Part shown: piece by piece, positions 34,350-45,962 of the stretch
Layout: each line of letters opens with the position of its first letter
How positions within the stretch are numbered: the stretch's first letter is position 1
From: Zanthoxylum bungeanum
Lineage: Eukaryota; Streptophyta; Magnoliopsida; Sapindales; Rutaceae
Assembly (NCBI GenBank): GCA_019454045.1
Contig: SKCR01007823.1
Coordinates: 62,001-126,000 of the forward strand
Reading direction: 5' to 3'
Length of the DNA: 64,000 bases
The notes under the pieces: generated by a model
What the model was told of the DNA's origin: nothing
Seen by the model: only the letters and a program-made list of their open reading frames with translations
The model's database searches: none
Made by a program: the position numbers and the translations under genes

Positions 34350-36721
34350 TGTAGGCACTGCATTTTTGCATGTAAGTCCCGATGATGAGTCTCGTATGGA
34401 GACACTACCTCTTTAGTTGTGAAATTCGCGGGAAACAGACGTCGGAAGGGAATAGTCAAGAATTGACACATTGTTGGATTTAATTCGCTGGAGTAGCTTC
34501 GGGTTCGCTTGTTGGACCTCCGTTTTAAAACACACCCTCAACCCAAAACCCCACAAACCATACACCAAGCCCGTTTAGCCCAAGCCCAATCCAAATAATT
34601 AAAACATATTTAAAACACAAATTAAATTAAATCCAATTAAATTAAATTAAATCTCATTCCAAAATTAAATAAATCCCCTTCCTAAATTAAAGAAATCTCA
34701 TCAAATAATTTCCTAATCCACTTAAAATACATTCCCTAATTAAAAGATACAAATCAAATCATATCCCTATCAAAAGAGAAAAAATCAAATCAAATTAAAA
34801 GATTTTCCTAATTAAAAGATATCCCCATTAATACACAAATTCTTTCCCTATTCACATAAGGTAAACCCATCCCTTTGCCTATAAAAAGAACCATTAACCT
34901 CACCTTTCTGACCCTAGCTCATTCTCACGAAAACACAAAGAAAATAATCTAAGCACCTTCTCCCTCTCCACACTCAGCCGAGAGCAACTCACCAGGAAGA
35001 TCACCCCCTCACGCAAATTGCCACATAGCCCTCACGTCCCAAGAACCTTCAAGCACCCACAGCCTCTTCCCACTCCTTGGCCCTCTCTCTCTCTCAAATA
35101 AACCCTAACGCAAATAGCCACCTAGCTCGCACAGACCAAAAACCCTTAACAGCCACTCACACTCACTTCACGTGAACCAAAGCACACACTCAACGCACAC
35201 ACACGTAGCCCACTCACACAAACCGTGCCAAGTCCACTCAGCCCCTCACTCCCTCTTCACGCGCAGCACACACTCTGCCACTAGCCACAAAGCCCCCCAC
35301 TCATGTTGCTAACCCCACAACAACACGTAGCCAGCCTCAAAGCAGCCCTCACTAGCCCTCACGTAGCAAACCTCACCTCACGCAATTGCCCTTCACACTG
35401 CCCATATTCACGCACAATAAGAACCCCTCACACTGCCCATATTCACGAACTCATTCTCTCTCCCACACAGCCAACACATCTGTCTATCTTCACGCATAAC
35501 CCCCTCACTGAACAGCCCTCCATATCCACGCAAATCCCCCTCACAACAGCTCTCCATATTCACGCAAATCTCCCTCAATCAACTCCGCAAATCTGTCCCT
35601 GACCAGCCCTCAATCAACTCCGCAAATCCTTCAAAAACTACTCCCAAAATTGCACCCTAAGCCGCACCTTCACTGCCCCCGCATTACCGCAAACTGACCA
35701 CCAAAACTACTCCCAAAATAGTACCCTAATTACCAAAAGTAGTGACCAGAAAATACCCTTAAAACCACAGTGAAACGGAGTGAAAACAGCAGCCCAAACA
35801 GCGAAACAGCGAGGAAAAACGTTGGATTAGTGAACCAGGAAAGTTGCGGAATATCAACCCTTCCGACGGCCGTGTAACGCACTTTCGAGAGACGACAAAA
35901 GAGGTTAGACCTGAGGGCACCCTTTTTTACTTATTATCTTTCGTTTCTTTTATTTATTTTAATATATTATCGTATGAGAGTCGTTTGTTGAGGCATGATG
36001 TGAATTCCGAATTAACGGAATGCGTGTTCTCTTTTGTGGTATATCGGATGGAAACCCGGACGTAAATTCTGTAGCCGAATCCAAATGGACGGTAGTGCGA
36101 TTTGCACTCGGGATACAATGCCACGTACTACTTAAGAGACACACGTATTTCGTTTCATCCAACCGTGTATTTGAGCATGATTAGGTTGCTAGTACGTTAT
36201 TTATTTTTGTAAGCATGATTTAGTCTAGTATGTTATTTATATTTAAGCATGATTTAGTTGTTTATTTTTAAGCATGATTAGTTATTCATTTTGCGTTTGG
36301 AATTTGCATTAAGTTTATGTTATTGTTTGCATTTCGCATTATATAATTGAAATATGTTCATGAGATTGCCATGTGTTGTCGAGTGTTATGATGACTTACT
36401 TTCAAAGTATGCAAACTTAGACATAGGATTTATCTTGATGAACATGAACTAGATATAGGTTGTTCTTGAGCATGTTGAGTAGATTCGGTTAGTTTATTGC
36501 ACAAATCACATCATTACAAGTGACATAAGTAAGGGACCATTCCGAACCCAACGGTTTGAGGTCTTCCCTTGCGAGGGGTGAGTGCGGCCTTAAATCTTTG
36601 TCCCGGTTCACACCGGGTGGCGACTCCATGTTATTTCTCCGGTTTAGTTCCCCGTGAGCTATTCCGTACTCCCAACTAGGCCGCGAGCCTGGAACATCGT
36701 CGCCGATTTCTGTGTCCTACA
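34350..36721 (+). mobile_element. Element F: LTR-like insertion (probable solo LTR) with GTATG target duplication
   Basis: 2372 bp bounded by TGTAGGCACTGC and TGTGTCCTACA (TGTAG/CTACA ends) and flanked on both sides by GTATG (34345-34349, 36722-36726). The empty site is seen in tandem block 1. A second, truncated copy (F') is at 48408-48986. A TATA box at 34880 is followed by about 900 bp that is C/A-rich and G-poor. Near the right end is GTGGCGACTCCATG, resembling a tRNA-Arg-type primer site of Tat/Ogre elements. No coding region is recognised. The solo-LTR call is the simplest; a short non-autonomous element is possible. Confidence 0.8.
34880..34888 (+). promoter_or_regulatory. TATA box in element F
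   Basis: TATAAAAAG precedes an ACC/CTC-rich stretch. Copy F' has CCTATAAAAATA at the matching place (about 48958). Confidence 0.5.
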
Positions 36722-36726
36722 GTATG

Positions 36727-38020
36727 GAATTCATATTGTGATTCTGTTGCTGATGGTGAATAAGGTCGATTGTGTGGAATTTGTAATATTATATTGTATC
36801 TAATAAAAAATCTGATTGCATGTAAATAATCTGTATTATATTTCTGTTTCTGATGATGAATGTGATTGCCTATAAATAATTCGTATTATGTTTTTATTTC
36901 TGATGATGAATGTGATTGCCTTTAACGAATCTGTATTATGTCTTTCGTTTCCGATAATGAATGTGACTGCTGTAAACAATTTGAATTATATTTTCATTTT
37001 TGATGATGAATGTGATTGACTGTATCAAATCTGCATAAGGCTTTCTGTTTCTGTTGATGGATGAGATTGACCCTGTGACTTAGTATTGGTTATTTATGTG
37101 TAGTTAGTTTGGTTGGCGATTTGACCTGTGTCCTAGTAGCTTTGGTTAGGGTATTTGTTCGGACGGAATTCATCTAGTACATATTCTAAAATAGTTAATG
37201 AGTTTTGTACGAGCTTTATTTGATCGTGTCGGTGTACGATTTGTGCAAGTATGCTTGGGTTGTCCTCTCGTTCGTCTTTGGCATATGTGTGTGTGTGTGT
37301 ATTGGTATATCTTTGTTGGTTTGTTTTTGTCGGTTATGGTACGATTATTATGATGAATATCTGGGACCAAACGCAAGGTATGTTTCTAAATATGTATATG
37401 TAATTTAAATGTGTGAATCGATTTATGTAAGATTTTCGAAACTCTGTGTGTTTAGAAAGCATAAATAATAAAATGAAGTTTAAAGTTTTTCTGATGAATA
37501 ACTATATACGCATAAATGTTATATATATGTACTATTTTCAAATTATTCTTACTTTTATTACACATTGGTTACTTATAGAGTTTTATAACTCACACCACAA
37601 CAGTTTGCTAGTTTTGCATGTTGGAAACCATATCGGTCAGCCATCAAGTTTTGGATACTTATGCTCGAGACAAAGGATCACACAAGTTGCAGTCACCCGC
37701 TCTAGAGTCTTGGTAAGATTCATATAGTTTAGAAATCAATACACGTAGTTATATATATGTAATTAACGTATTGGTTTGTATGTATTGATTTGGGAACGGA
37801 GCCTTGGGTATTGATGATGTGATTTGATTTGTCATGAGTTTGGACCGAAAGTCCTTTTGTGTATCTGATTTCATGACAGGTTGTTTTGGTGTTGCACTTC
37901 GTTCCAGGTTCTCTAATTTTTAGGGTGCGTCATGTCTGATTTTTGTTAGTTTTGAGGCTCAGGAAGACAGGTTATTCCTATCTCATGTTGATAACATCCT
38001 GCCTCCGGTGGGATGTTACA
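36727..38020 (+). repeat. Tandem block 2, right part, and sequence to the TGTTACA end
   Basis: Contains seven units of about 50 bp (36727-37075), then the CCCTGTGACTTAG segment, a (GT)n run near 37290, and further DNA without genes. It ends at GGTGGGATGTTACA (38020), which looks like an LTR terminus. An 8-bp stem TAACATCC/GGATGTTA lies at 37992-38019. Which element it ends is not resolved. Confidence 0.6.
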
Positions 38021-40303
38021 ATTGTCATCCAAATTTAGCTATCGAGGCCAACTCTGGAAAACAATTCGTTAAAGTTCAAAAAATGATAAATTAGGGTTTT
38101 ATTTTTATAGTTATTATTTCTTAATATTTTATGGGAAAATAATAATAACTAGATGTCGACCCTCATGATGCTGCGATATTTTATTTTCTAAAAATAAGTA
38201 CATATGATAATGGATTTTGATACCAAGCAAATGTATTTCATGCATATGTGTCCATTCAACTGGCTTGAGATTTAAAAATGTATCTTGATAGGTGGCATCC
38301 ATATCGCATTTCTTGCATAATTCTGGTTTGGCTATAAGTATGAACATACAAATATCATTCAGACTCATTCTTTAGCAGTTGAACATATTTTATAAGTTAA
38401 TATGTTTTTTTTCAAAATACAGTAGGCTTAGGTAGAAGTAAAAGCCAAGAAAATTAATTAATATAAGTACCTATGAGAAGATCATCAAAGATTTCTTGAT
38501 ACACTACATTTTTTTGTTGTGCCCCTAGCTTGTTCATTATAAAATGTAATCAAAATCTTTATCCGAAAGAATTGACTCTTGAAATTGCAGCATAAAGTTT
38601 CCATGTCTGAAGACGGATTTAGGCAGATACAGCCCTACAACATTTACAGAATTAAGGGCATATGTACCGAAATAATTACCTGATAAGACTGAATTACTTC
38701 TAATTATATTCTCAAATTCTTCAGGTTTAGCAAAATTATAATAGTATTCGGTAATCAATGGAAGGAAAATTAACTATATATATATATATATATATAGCTG
38801 TAATGTGGGTTCCTGCAAGTTACCTTACGATCAATTACTGAGAAGTCATAGCTCATTCATTGGTTATTTGCTCTGAGGTTAATTGAATTCCAAATCCTTG
38901 AAATTTTTACCTCAATAACACATTCCTAACTCATGTTGTTAAGTTGCGATAGCATAACGTAAGCATGGTAGTTGTATTGCCGTTAAATCCGAGACAGATA
39001 AAAAAAAAAAAAATAACAAACAATCAACTGTTAAAAGTGAAATCTTTGAATACTTGCACCATTTAATATAGAATTAACTCGATGGTCATCATACATATTT
39101 ATAAAATATAAATTGGTTAACTAAACAAATAAACCAAGTTGGGGAAGATGGAAAGCTTAAAGGTAATCCAAGTTGGGGAAGATGGAAAGTTTAAAGGTAA
39201 TCATAACAGCCAATCTAGGATAAGCCGTATCTTTTGAGATACAGTGTTTTCCTAACTCACTCATTTATGATGGATAATTACAGGATTAAAGGTATGAATC
39301 ACATGAGCTAACAAATGCATTAGAATAAATTGGCACAATTAATTGGAAAAGTAATCATAAAAGGATTCGCACCACTGACTGTAAAAGGTGAAGAATCAAA
39401 ATGAAAATCCTTATCAAATATTGCTTTGAAGCATTTATAAGCTCCCTCTTCAATTTAATTGGTTTTGGGTACAGTAAAGGCTTGAATCAATAAACCCTTC
39501 GTCTTTCTTCACACTATCTTTACCATTTATGCTGGAACATGAGCACATGAATAGCTTGTAGCAATGAATTTGTTCGACATGTTCTACAACATTGAATATA
39601 AAATTAAAGACAAAAGTAGGCCCAAAGACGGTTGAGGAAGATAAAAGAATTCCTTTTGCACATATTAAGAAATTATGTTATCCCCTCTGTTCTTTAGCTC
39701 TATTTTTTGGAGAGATAAATATCTCCAATTAATGAGACCATGTTGCCAATTGAAAACAACCTTTAAAGTCCATCAAACACAATTTCTAATTAATCTGTAC
39801 TCTTACAAGTGTCAGCCCAATTACAATGCCAAGTGGCAGCATCACGTAAAAATATTGACAAAAATATATTTATGTATGATATGCTTTGAGGACGTAAAAT
39901 TTGTTTTCGATTAGCTAATTTGACAAGTGTTTTAAGGGTTAAGAATTTTGTTGATTTTAATATTGCTTTAATGATGTTTTTTCCATTTATTTCAAAGAAT
40001 TACATAGAAAGTGTAGTTTTTATATCTTTGTTTTACTAAAGTTTGATAGATTCGAAATTAGTTGAGACCTAATGTATTCACAATTAAAAAAACACTTATC
40101 ATAAGATCTAATTTATTCAAACTAACCCGCTCATCACACAGACTCTCGACTACTTTATTATAAAACTCATTAAATTTTTGAATTTTTAAACACTTTATAG
40201 CTACAAACTACAGTTCTCCAGTAACAATAGGAAAGGAGCCTGAAGGTTTGAACAAGTCATTTATTTGAATCTTGAATTTGGCAATTAAATAAAGAAGGAA
40301 AAG
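38021..40303. other. AT-rich DNA with two unrecognised minus-strand frames
   Basis: Minus frames 38129-38368 (79 aa) and 38537-38758 (73 aa; E-Y-Y-Y-N-F-A-K-P-E-E-F-E-N, G-N-Y-F-G-T-Y-A-L) are not typical of the retroelement proteins here. They could be exons of a decayed host gene, or chance frames. A possible 5' splice site (TCAG/GTAATT on the minus strand) lies inside the second. A (TA)n run is at 38775-38797. The rest, to 40303, shows no gene. Confidence 0.3.
39134..39201. repeat. 34-bp tandem duplication
   Basis: Two adjacent copies of a unit starting CCAAGTTGGGGAAGATGG, differing at one base (C/T). Confidence 0.9.
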
Positions 40304-40522
40304 TGTGATAACCTTTTGAATATTGTGTTTGTACCCCCAGTTCGGGAGATACTACCAGTAGGGAATAAGTCGTATTAATCCCCGAGTCTCTGACTTTCTA
40401 ACTATGAACAACACCAATACTATTTTCTCAATCAAAATCTTATGTATAGAACCGTTGCCTAAACTCGACAATATGAAATGCAAATTCAATATTAATAACT
40501 ATATAGCAAATTCAATATTAAT

Positions 40523-41326
40523 TGTTGACGGTGGATTTTGGTCTCAGGATAATATGGGAATATCACCTCCGAGATAATCCTCCTTCAATAGTGAATTTGT
40601 TTGGTTATGGGGGACCAAAGGCAAATTTAGCAAAAGACAGATAATACGCCAATCGACAAGGAGAATTAACGTGGTTCGGCGGATCTTGGTCCGACCTACG
40701 TCCACGGGCACAAACAGGATGATACTTTTTATTACTGAAATATGCTTCTCGGATCTTTTTTGTGTTTACAAGTCAGAGCTTGATGATTCTGATGCCCACT
40801 TTTAACCTTCAACTTGTCACCCTCTTTACCTATGCTCTACCCTCCTATTTATAATAGTGTAGAAATCATATTCCTATTTGTACAAGAATTTCCTAGTTGA
40901 AACAATTTTGTTTCCCATAAGGATTCCTAGTCAAAACTGTTCCCTTTTCCCATAAGGATTCCTAATCAAAACTACATTTACTTCATTTATCCTATTAGGA
41001 TATTAACTCACCAGTTTTCCTCATGAAAATAGGATAACTTGTCATCTTATCCACAAGGATAGGGTATTATCTTCAGGAGCACGCCTCGCTATATGGTCGG
41101 TCTTCATGAGGTCGGTCACAATAGTTTTTTGTACTGAGAGTGCTGCTGTCGACCTGATAATTGCCCGGTCATCCAATCTTTAAGTGGTCGGGTTAACGAT
41201 CTTAAGTGCTCGGCCCCTGACTCATGTGGTCGGGTCGGTATTAATGATCCGGACCAATAAGGGAATTACCCTTTTACCCCTGTCGTGCTGCTTAAATGAC
41301 ATAGTGCCCGGAAAACACCATCAACA
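40523..41326 (-). repeat. 3' LTR of element E
   Basis: 804 bp, nearly identical to 44623-45426. It includes a minus-strand TATA box TATAAATAGG at 40844-40853. Confidence 0.95.
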
Positions 41327-41345
41327 TCTGTCCCCTAGTTCTCGG
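41327..41345 (-). other. Polypurine tract of element E
   Basis: The minus strand reads GAACTAGGGGACAGA immediately before the LTR start TGTTGATGG. Confidence 0.8.
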
Positions 41346-41548
41346 TTCCAACGAGTATACAAGTTGGTGCCGGGAACTATAAAAAGATGGTGTGCTGATC
41401 GCCTTGCTGGTGGTCGCTCCAGAAATCACAGAGAAAAACGCATTGGCTGCAAATCTGGTCATTCCTGCCACCTTCATGTGCTCAGTCAACGAGGATCCCG
41501 ATATCTACCCGCGGAGACAATGCTTTGCCCTTATGCTGACGACGACTG

Positions 41549-42655
41549 ACTCGGTGGGACGTAACCCGACCCCGAGCTGAAATGAACACTTGGCTCCGGG
41601 GGAAATGTTACGTCCCCAGACCAAAAGGACTGACTCGGTGGGACATGACCCGACCCCGAGCTGAGAAGAACATCTGGCCCTGGGGGGTTGTCACGTCCCC
41701 AGGCCAAAAGAACGGACTCGGTGGGACGTAGCCCGACCCCGAGCTGAGATGAATACTTGGCCCTGGGGGAATGTTACGTCCCCAGACCAAAAAGACGGAC
41801 TCGGTGGGACACGACCCGACCCCGAGCTGAGATGAACACTTGGCCCTGGGGGAATGTTACGTCCCCAGACCAAAAGGACGGACTCGGTGGGACACGACCC
41901 GACCCCGAGCTGAGATGAACACTTGGCCTGGGGAATGTTACGTCCCCAGACCAAAAGGACGGACTCGGTGGGACACGACCCGACCCCGAGCTGAGATGAA
42001 CACTTGGCCCTGGGGGAATGTTACGTCCCCAGACCAAAAGGACTGACTCGGTGGGACATGACCCGACCCCGACCTGAGAAGAACACCTGGCCCTGGGGGG
42101 TTGTCACGTCCCCAGGCCAAAAGAACGGACTCGGTGGGACGTAGCCCGACCCCGAGCTGAGATGAATACTTGGCCCTGGGGGAATGTTACGTCCCCAGAC
42201 CAAAAAGACGGACTCGGTGGGACACGACCCGACCCCGAGCTGAGATGAACACTTGGCCCTGGGGGAATGTTACGTCCCCAGACCAAAATGACGGACTCGG
42301 TGGGACACGACCCGACCCCGAGCTGAGATGAACACTTGGCCCTGGGGGAATGTTACGTCCCCAGACCAAAAGGATGGACTCGGTGGGACACGACCCGACC
42401 CCGAGCTGAGATGAACACTTGGCCCTGGGGGAATGTTACGTCCCCAGACCAAAAGGACGGACTCGGTGGGACGTAACCCAACCCCGAGCTGAGATGAACA
42501 CTTGGCCCTGGGGGAATGTTACGTCCCCAGACCAAAAGGACGGACTCGGTGGGACACGACCCGACCCCGAGCTGAGATGAACACTTGGTCCTGGGGGAAT
42601 TTTACGTCCCCAGACCAAAAGGACTGACTCGGTGGGACGTAACCAGACCCCGAGA
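41549..42655. repeat. Array I in element E: 83-bp tandem repeat
   Basis: About 13-14 copies spaced 83 bp apart; one copy is about 3 bp short near 41930. Each copy has a 44-bp part (GACTCGGTGGGAC ... ACCCCGAGCTGAGATG ...) related to arrays II and III, plus about 39 bp (GGCCCTGGGGGAATG ... CGTCCCCAGACCAAAAGG). The extra part carries CCCTGGGG/CCCCAG inverted sequence. Because 83 is not a multiple of three, the frames over it rotate and are not evidence of a protein. Confidence 0.95.
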
Positions 42656-43456
42656 TAAACCAAGTGACCTCGGCGGAACGAATCCAGCCCCGAGCCGAAT
42701 AAACAAGCGGCCTCGGCGGAACGAATCCAGCCCCGAGCCGAATAATCCAAGTGGCCTTGGCGGAACGAATCCAGCCCCGAGCCAGGTAATCAAAGTGGCC
42801 TTGGCGGAACGAATCCAGCCTCGAGCCAGGTAATCCAAGTGGCCTTGGTGGAACGAATCCAGCCCCGAGCCAGGTAATCCAAGTGGCCTTGGTGGAACGA
42901 ATCCAGCCCCGAGCCAGGTAATCCAAGTGGTCTCGGCGGAACGAAATCCAGCCCCGAGCCGAATAAACAAGTGGCCTTGGTGGAACGAATCCAGCCCCGA
43001 GCCAGGTAATCCAAGTGGCATTGGTGGAACGAATCCAGCCCCGAGCCAGGTAATCCAAGTGGTCTCGGAGGAACGAAATCCAGCCCCGAGCCGAATAAAA
43101 AAGTGGCCTCGGCGGAACGAAATCCAGCCCCGAGCCGAATAACCAAGCGGCCTCGGCGGAACGAAATCCAGCCCCGAGCCGAATAACCAAACGGCCTCGG
43201 CGGAACGAAATCCAGCCCCGAGCCGAATAACCAAACGGCCTCGGCGGAACGAAATCCAGCCCCGAGCCGAATAACCAAGCGGCCTCGGCGGAACGAAATC
43301 CAGCCCCGAGCCGAATAACCAAACGGCCTCGGCGGAACTAAATCCAGCCCCGAGCCGAATAACCAAGCGGCCTCGGCGGAACGAAATCCAGCCTCGAGCA
43401 GAATAACCAAACGGCTTTGGCGGAACAAAATCCAGCCCCGAGCCGAATAAACATCG
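42656..43456. repeat. Array II in element E: 44-bp tandem repeat
   Basis: About 18 copies of a 44-bp unit with CCTCGGCGGAACGAA and CCAGCCCCGAGCC, in two sub-types (linkers AGGTAATCCAAG and GAATAACCAA). CTCGG and CCGAG within each unit can pair. Neighbouring copies are more alike than distant ones, as expected from local unequal exchange or slippage. Confidence 0.95.
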
Positions 43457-44105
43457 GCCTCGGCGGTACAAGAGCAGACCCGAGCCGGAAAGAAACATCG
43501 ATCTCGGCGGTACAAGAGCAGACCCGAGTCGGAAAGAAACATCGGTCTCGGCGGTACAAGAGCAGACCCGAGCCGGAAAGAAACATCGATCTCGGCGGTA
43601 CAAGAGCAGACCCGAGTCGGAAAGAAACATCGGTCTCGGCGGTACAAGAGCAGACCCGAGCCGGAAAGAAACATCGATCTCGGCGGTACAAGAGGAGACC
43701 CGAGTCGGAAGAAACATCGATCTCGGCGGTACAAGAGCATACCCGAGTCGGAAAGAAACATCGGTCTCGGCGGTACAAGAGCAGACCCGAGCCGGAAAGA
43801 AACATCGTTCTCGGCGGTACAAGAGCAGACCCGAGTCGGAAAGAAACATCGGTCTCGGCGGTACAAGAGCAGACCCGAGCCAGAAAGAAACATCGATCTC
43901 GGCGGTACAAGAGCAGACCCGAGTCGGAAAGAAACATCGGTCTCGGCGGTACAAGAGCAGACCCGAGTCGGAAAGAAACATCGGTCTCGGCGGTACAAGA
44001 GCAGACCCGAGCCGGAAAGAAACATCGATCTCGGCGGTACAAGAGCAGACCCGAGTCGGAAAAAAACATCGATCTCGGCGGTACAAGAGCAGACCCGAGC
44101 CGTAA
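43457..44105. repeat. Array III in element E: diverged 44-bp tandem repeat
   Basis: About 15 copies of a 44-bp unit with TCTCGGCGGTACAAGAG and CAGACCCGAG(C/T)CGGAAAG. Units partly alternate between GAGCCGG and GAGTCGG forms, suggesting an emerging 88-bp higher-order unit. It has the same length and CTCGG...CCGAG frame as array II. Confidence 0.95.
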
Positions 44106-44270
44106 AACAAATATCAAAACCATTGTGTGAGCCATAACAAACAAGCATAATCAAATGTCAACCTAAGTCATAAGAGGTTTTACTCACCTTTTTGGGGATC
44201 CGTTGCCTTTCTTGCAACTCTACGAGGGTCACTACAAGCAATGCTCTTCTTAATACATCATTTATGCATC

Positions 44271-44600
44271 TCAACATTCCACGCATCCGACCGGATGACT
44301 TCCGCTATCAACTTGGTCCACCTCAAAAGCCGAATGGTCTATGTACACACTGAGATAGCTTTCTTTCACCAAGTCTTCCACCTTCTCCCGCAAGTCTCTG
44401 CACCCGTTCGTGGCATGTCCCCTTACGTCATGGTAGATACAGTATGCCCTACTATTTCCCTCCTTAATCGGGAACCTCCTCAAATTAGGCTCGGCCAACA
44501 GACCTTTATCCTGGATTTCCCGAACTATCTGGTGAAATCCCTGACGATCGGTGATTCCCATCTTCTGCCATCGTCTTACTACGCGAGCTGCTTTTTGTTG
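44271..44600 (-). pseudogene. Gypsy gag C-terminal fragment, element E
   Basis: The minus frame directly after the primer site includes R-A-Y-C-I-Y-H-D-V-R-G-H-A-T-N-G-C-R-D-L, a zinc-knuckle-like C/H/C motif. It is followed by E-K-V-E-D-L-V-K-E-S-Y-L-S, typical of the end of plant gypsy gag. The capsid half is missing, so an internal deletion joined the leader to this piece. The frame is open from the LTR to its stop at 44271. No pol follows; array III begins about 170 bp further on. Confidence 0.8.
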
Positions 44601-44621
44601 AGTCCCCACAGACGGCGCCAA
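44601..44621 (-). other. Primer binding site of element E
   Basis: The minus strand contains TTGGCGCCGTCTGTGGGGA, one base from the end of the 5' LTR. It is intact, unlike the related site in element G. Confidence 0.9.
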
Positions 44622-44622
44622 C

Positions 44623-45426
44623 TGTTGACGGTGGATTTTGGTCTCAGGATAATATGGGAATATCACCTCCGAGATAATCCTCCTTCAATAGTGAATTTGT
44701 TTGGTTATGGGGGACCAAAGGCAAATTTAGCAAAAGACAGATAATACGCCAATCGACAAGGAGAATTAACGTGGTTCAGCGGATCTTGGTCCGACCTACG
44801 TCCACGGGCACAAACAGGATGATACTTTTTATTACTGAAATATGCTTCTCGGATCTTTTTTGTGTTTACAAGTCAGAGCTTGATGATTCTGATGCCCACT
44901 TTTAACCTTCAACTTGTCACCCTCTTTACCTATGCTCTACCCTCCTATTTATAATAGTGTAGAAATCATATTCCTATTTGTATAAGAATTTCCTAGTTGA
45001 AACAATTTCGTTTCCCATAAGGATTCCTAGTCAAAACTGTTCCCTTTTCCCATAAGGATTCCTAATCAAAACTACATTTACTTCATTTATCCTATTAGGA
45101 TATTAACTCACCAGTTTTCCTCATGAAAATAGGATAACTTGTCATCTTATCCACAAGGATAGGGTATTATCTTCAGGAGCACGCCTCGCTATATGGTCGG
45201 TCTTCATGAGGTCGGTCACAATAGTTTTTTGTACTGAGAGTGCTGCTGTCGACCTGATAATTGCCCGGTCATCCAATCTTTAAGTGGTCGGGTTAACGAT
45301 CTTAAGTGCTCGGCCCCTGACTCATGTGGCCGGGTCGGTATTAATGATCCGGACCAATAAGGGAATTACCCTTTTACCCCTGTCGTGCTGCTTAAATGAC
45401 ATAGTGCCCGGAAAACACCATCAACA
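44623..45426 (-). repeat. 5' LTR of element E
   Basis: 804 bp bounded by TGTTGAC and TCAACA. It carries the TATA box TATAAATAGG (44944-44953, minus), which would drive transcription through gag and the repeat arrays. Confidence 0.95.
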
Positions 45427-45962
45427 TTAATAACTATATACTCAATAACACTTGCTTTTAAAATTTTATTGGTAAACATTTTAACTTTATACAACGACCG
45501 ATACAATACCAATAATCTCTCTTTGACTCTGACCGGACTCTTTCTCTTTTTGACTTGACCTGGAAGACTCCATACTTTGGTGACTGCCATCAGTATCCAT
45601 CCTCTCGAGCTCGTCCTTCGAGAATGCCTGCAAAATAGAGAAACTGAGAGTGGGGGGTTAGACCGTTTGAACAATCTAAGTGAGTGGACAGTTTTAAAAT
45701 GAAAACTGAAATACTTTATGAAATCTCATGTTTTATAAATAAAATCGGATCTTTTCTGAAAACTTTTCTTTCCTGAATGCAGTTTTCTTTCTAGAAACCT
45801 TTATGAAAATCTTTTCTGAATATCTCTTATAAAGCCGATGTTTCTAAAAACTTTATTTTCTATAAAACTTTCCTCTGAAAACTATTTCTGAAATCTGTAT
45901 CTGCAAAATAATCTATGAAAACTGTTTTATAAAACCTACTCTCTGTCTCTAAAAAACCTGAC

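Larger units (their letters stand above)
40523..45426 (-). mobile_element. Element E: short gag-only Ty3/gypsy element with minisatellite interior
   Basis: LTRs of 804 bp each (40523-41326 and 44623-45426) bounded by TGTTGAC and TCAACA, with a perfect TTAAT duplication (40518-40522 and 45427-45431). The primer site at 44601-44621 and purine tract at 41327-41345 set it on the minus strand. I noticed only about four LTR differences, so it inserted recently. The 3.3-kb interior contains a gag fragment and three tandem arrays; protease, RT, RNase H and integrase are absent. It must have been moved by proteins from another element. Confidence 0.95.

Noticed and set aside
35303..35602. 99-codon Pro/His/Thr-rich frame in element F
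   Set aside because: Its composition is explained by the C/A-rich, G-poor stretch, with no domain and no start context beyond chance.
41549..44105. A direct-repeat array resembling CRISPR
   Set aside because: Units are contiguous with no unique spacers, periods are 44 and 83 bp, and the array is bounded by LTRs with a target duplication. It is a retroelement minisatellite in a plant-type genome.
42519..44154. Long frames (up to 502 codons) as repeat-protein genes
   Set aside because: They exist in several frames and both strands at once, because a 44-bp unit without stops repeats out of phase. There is no independent coding evidence.
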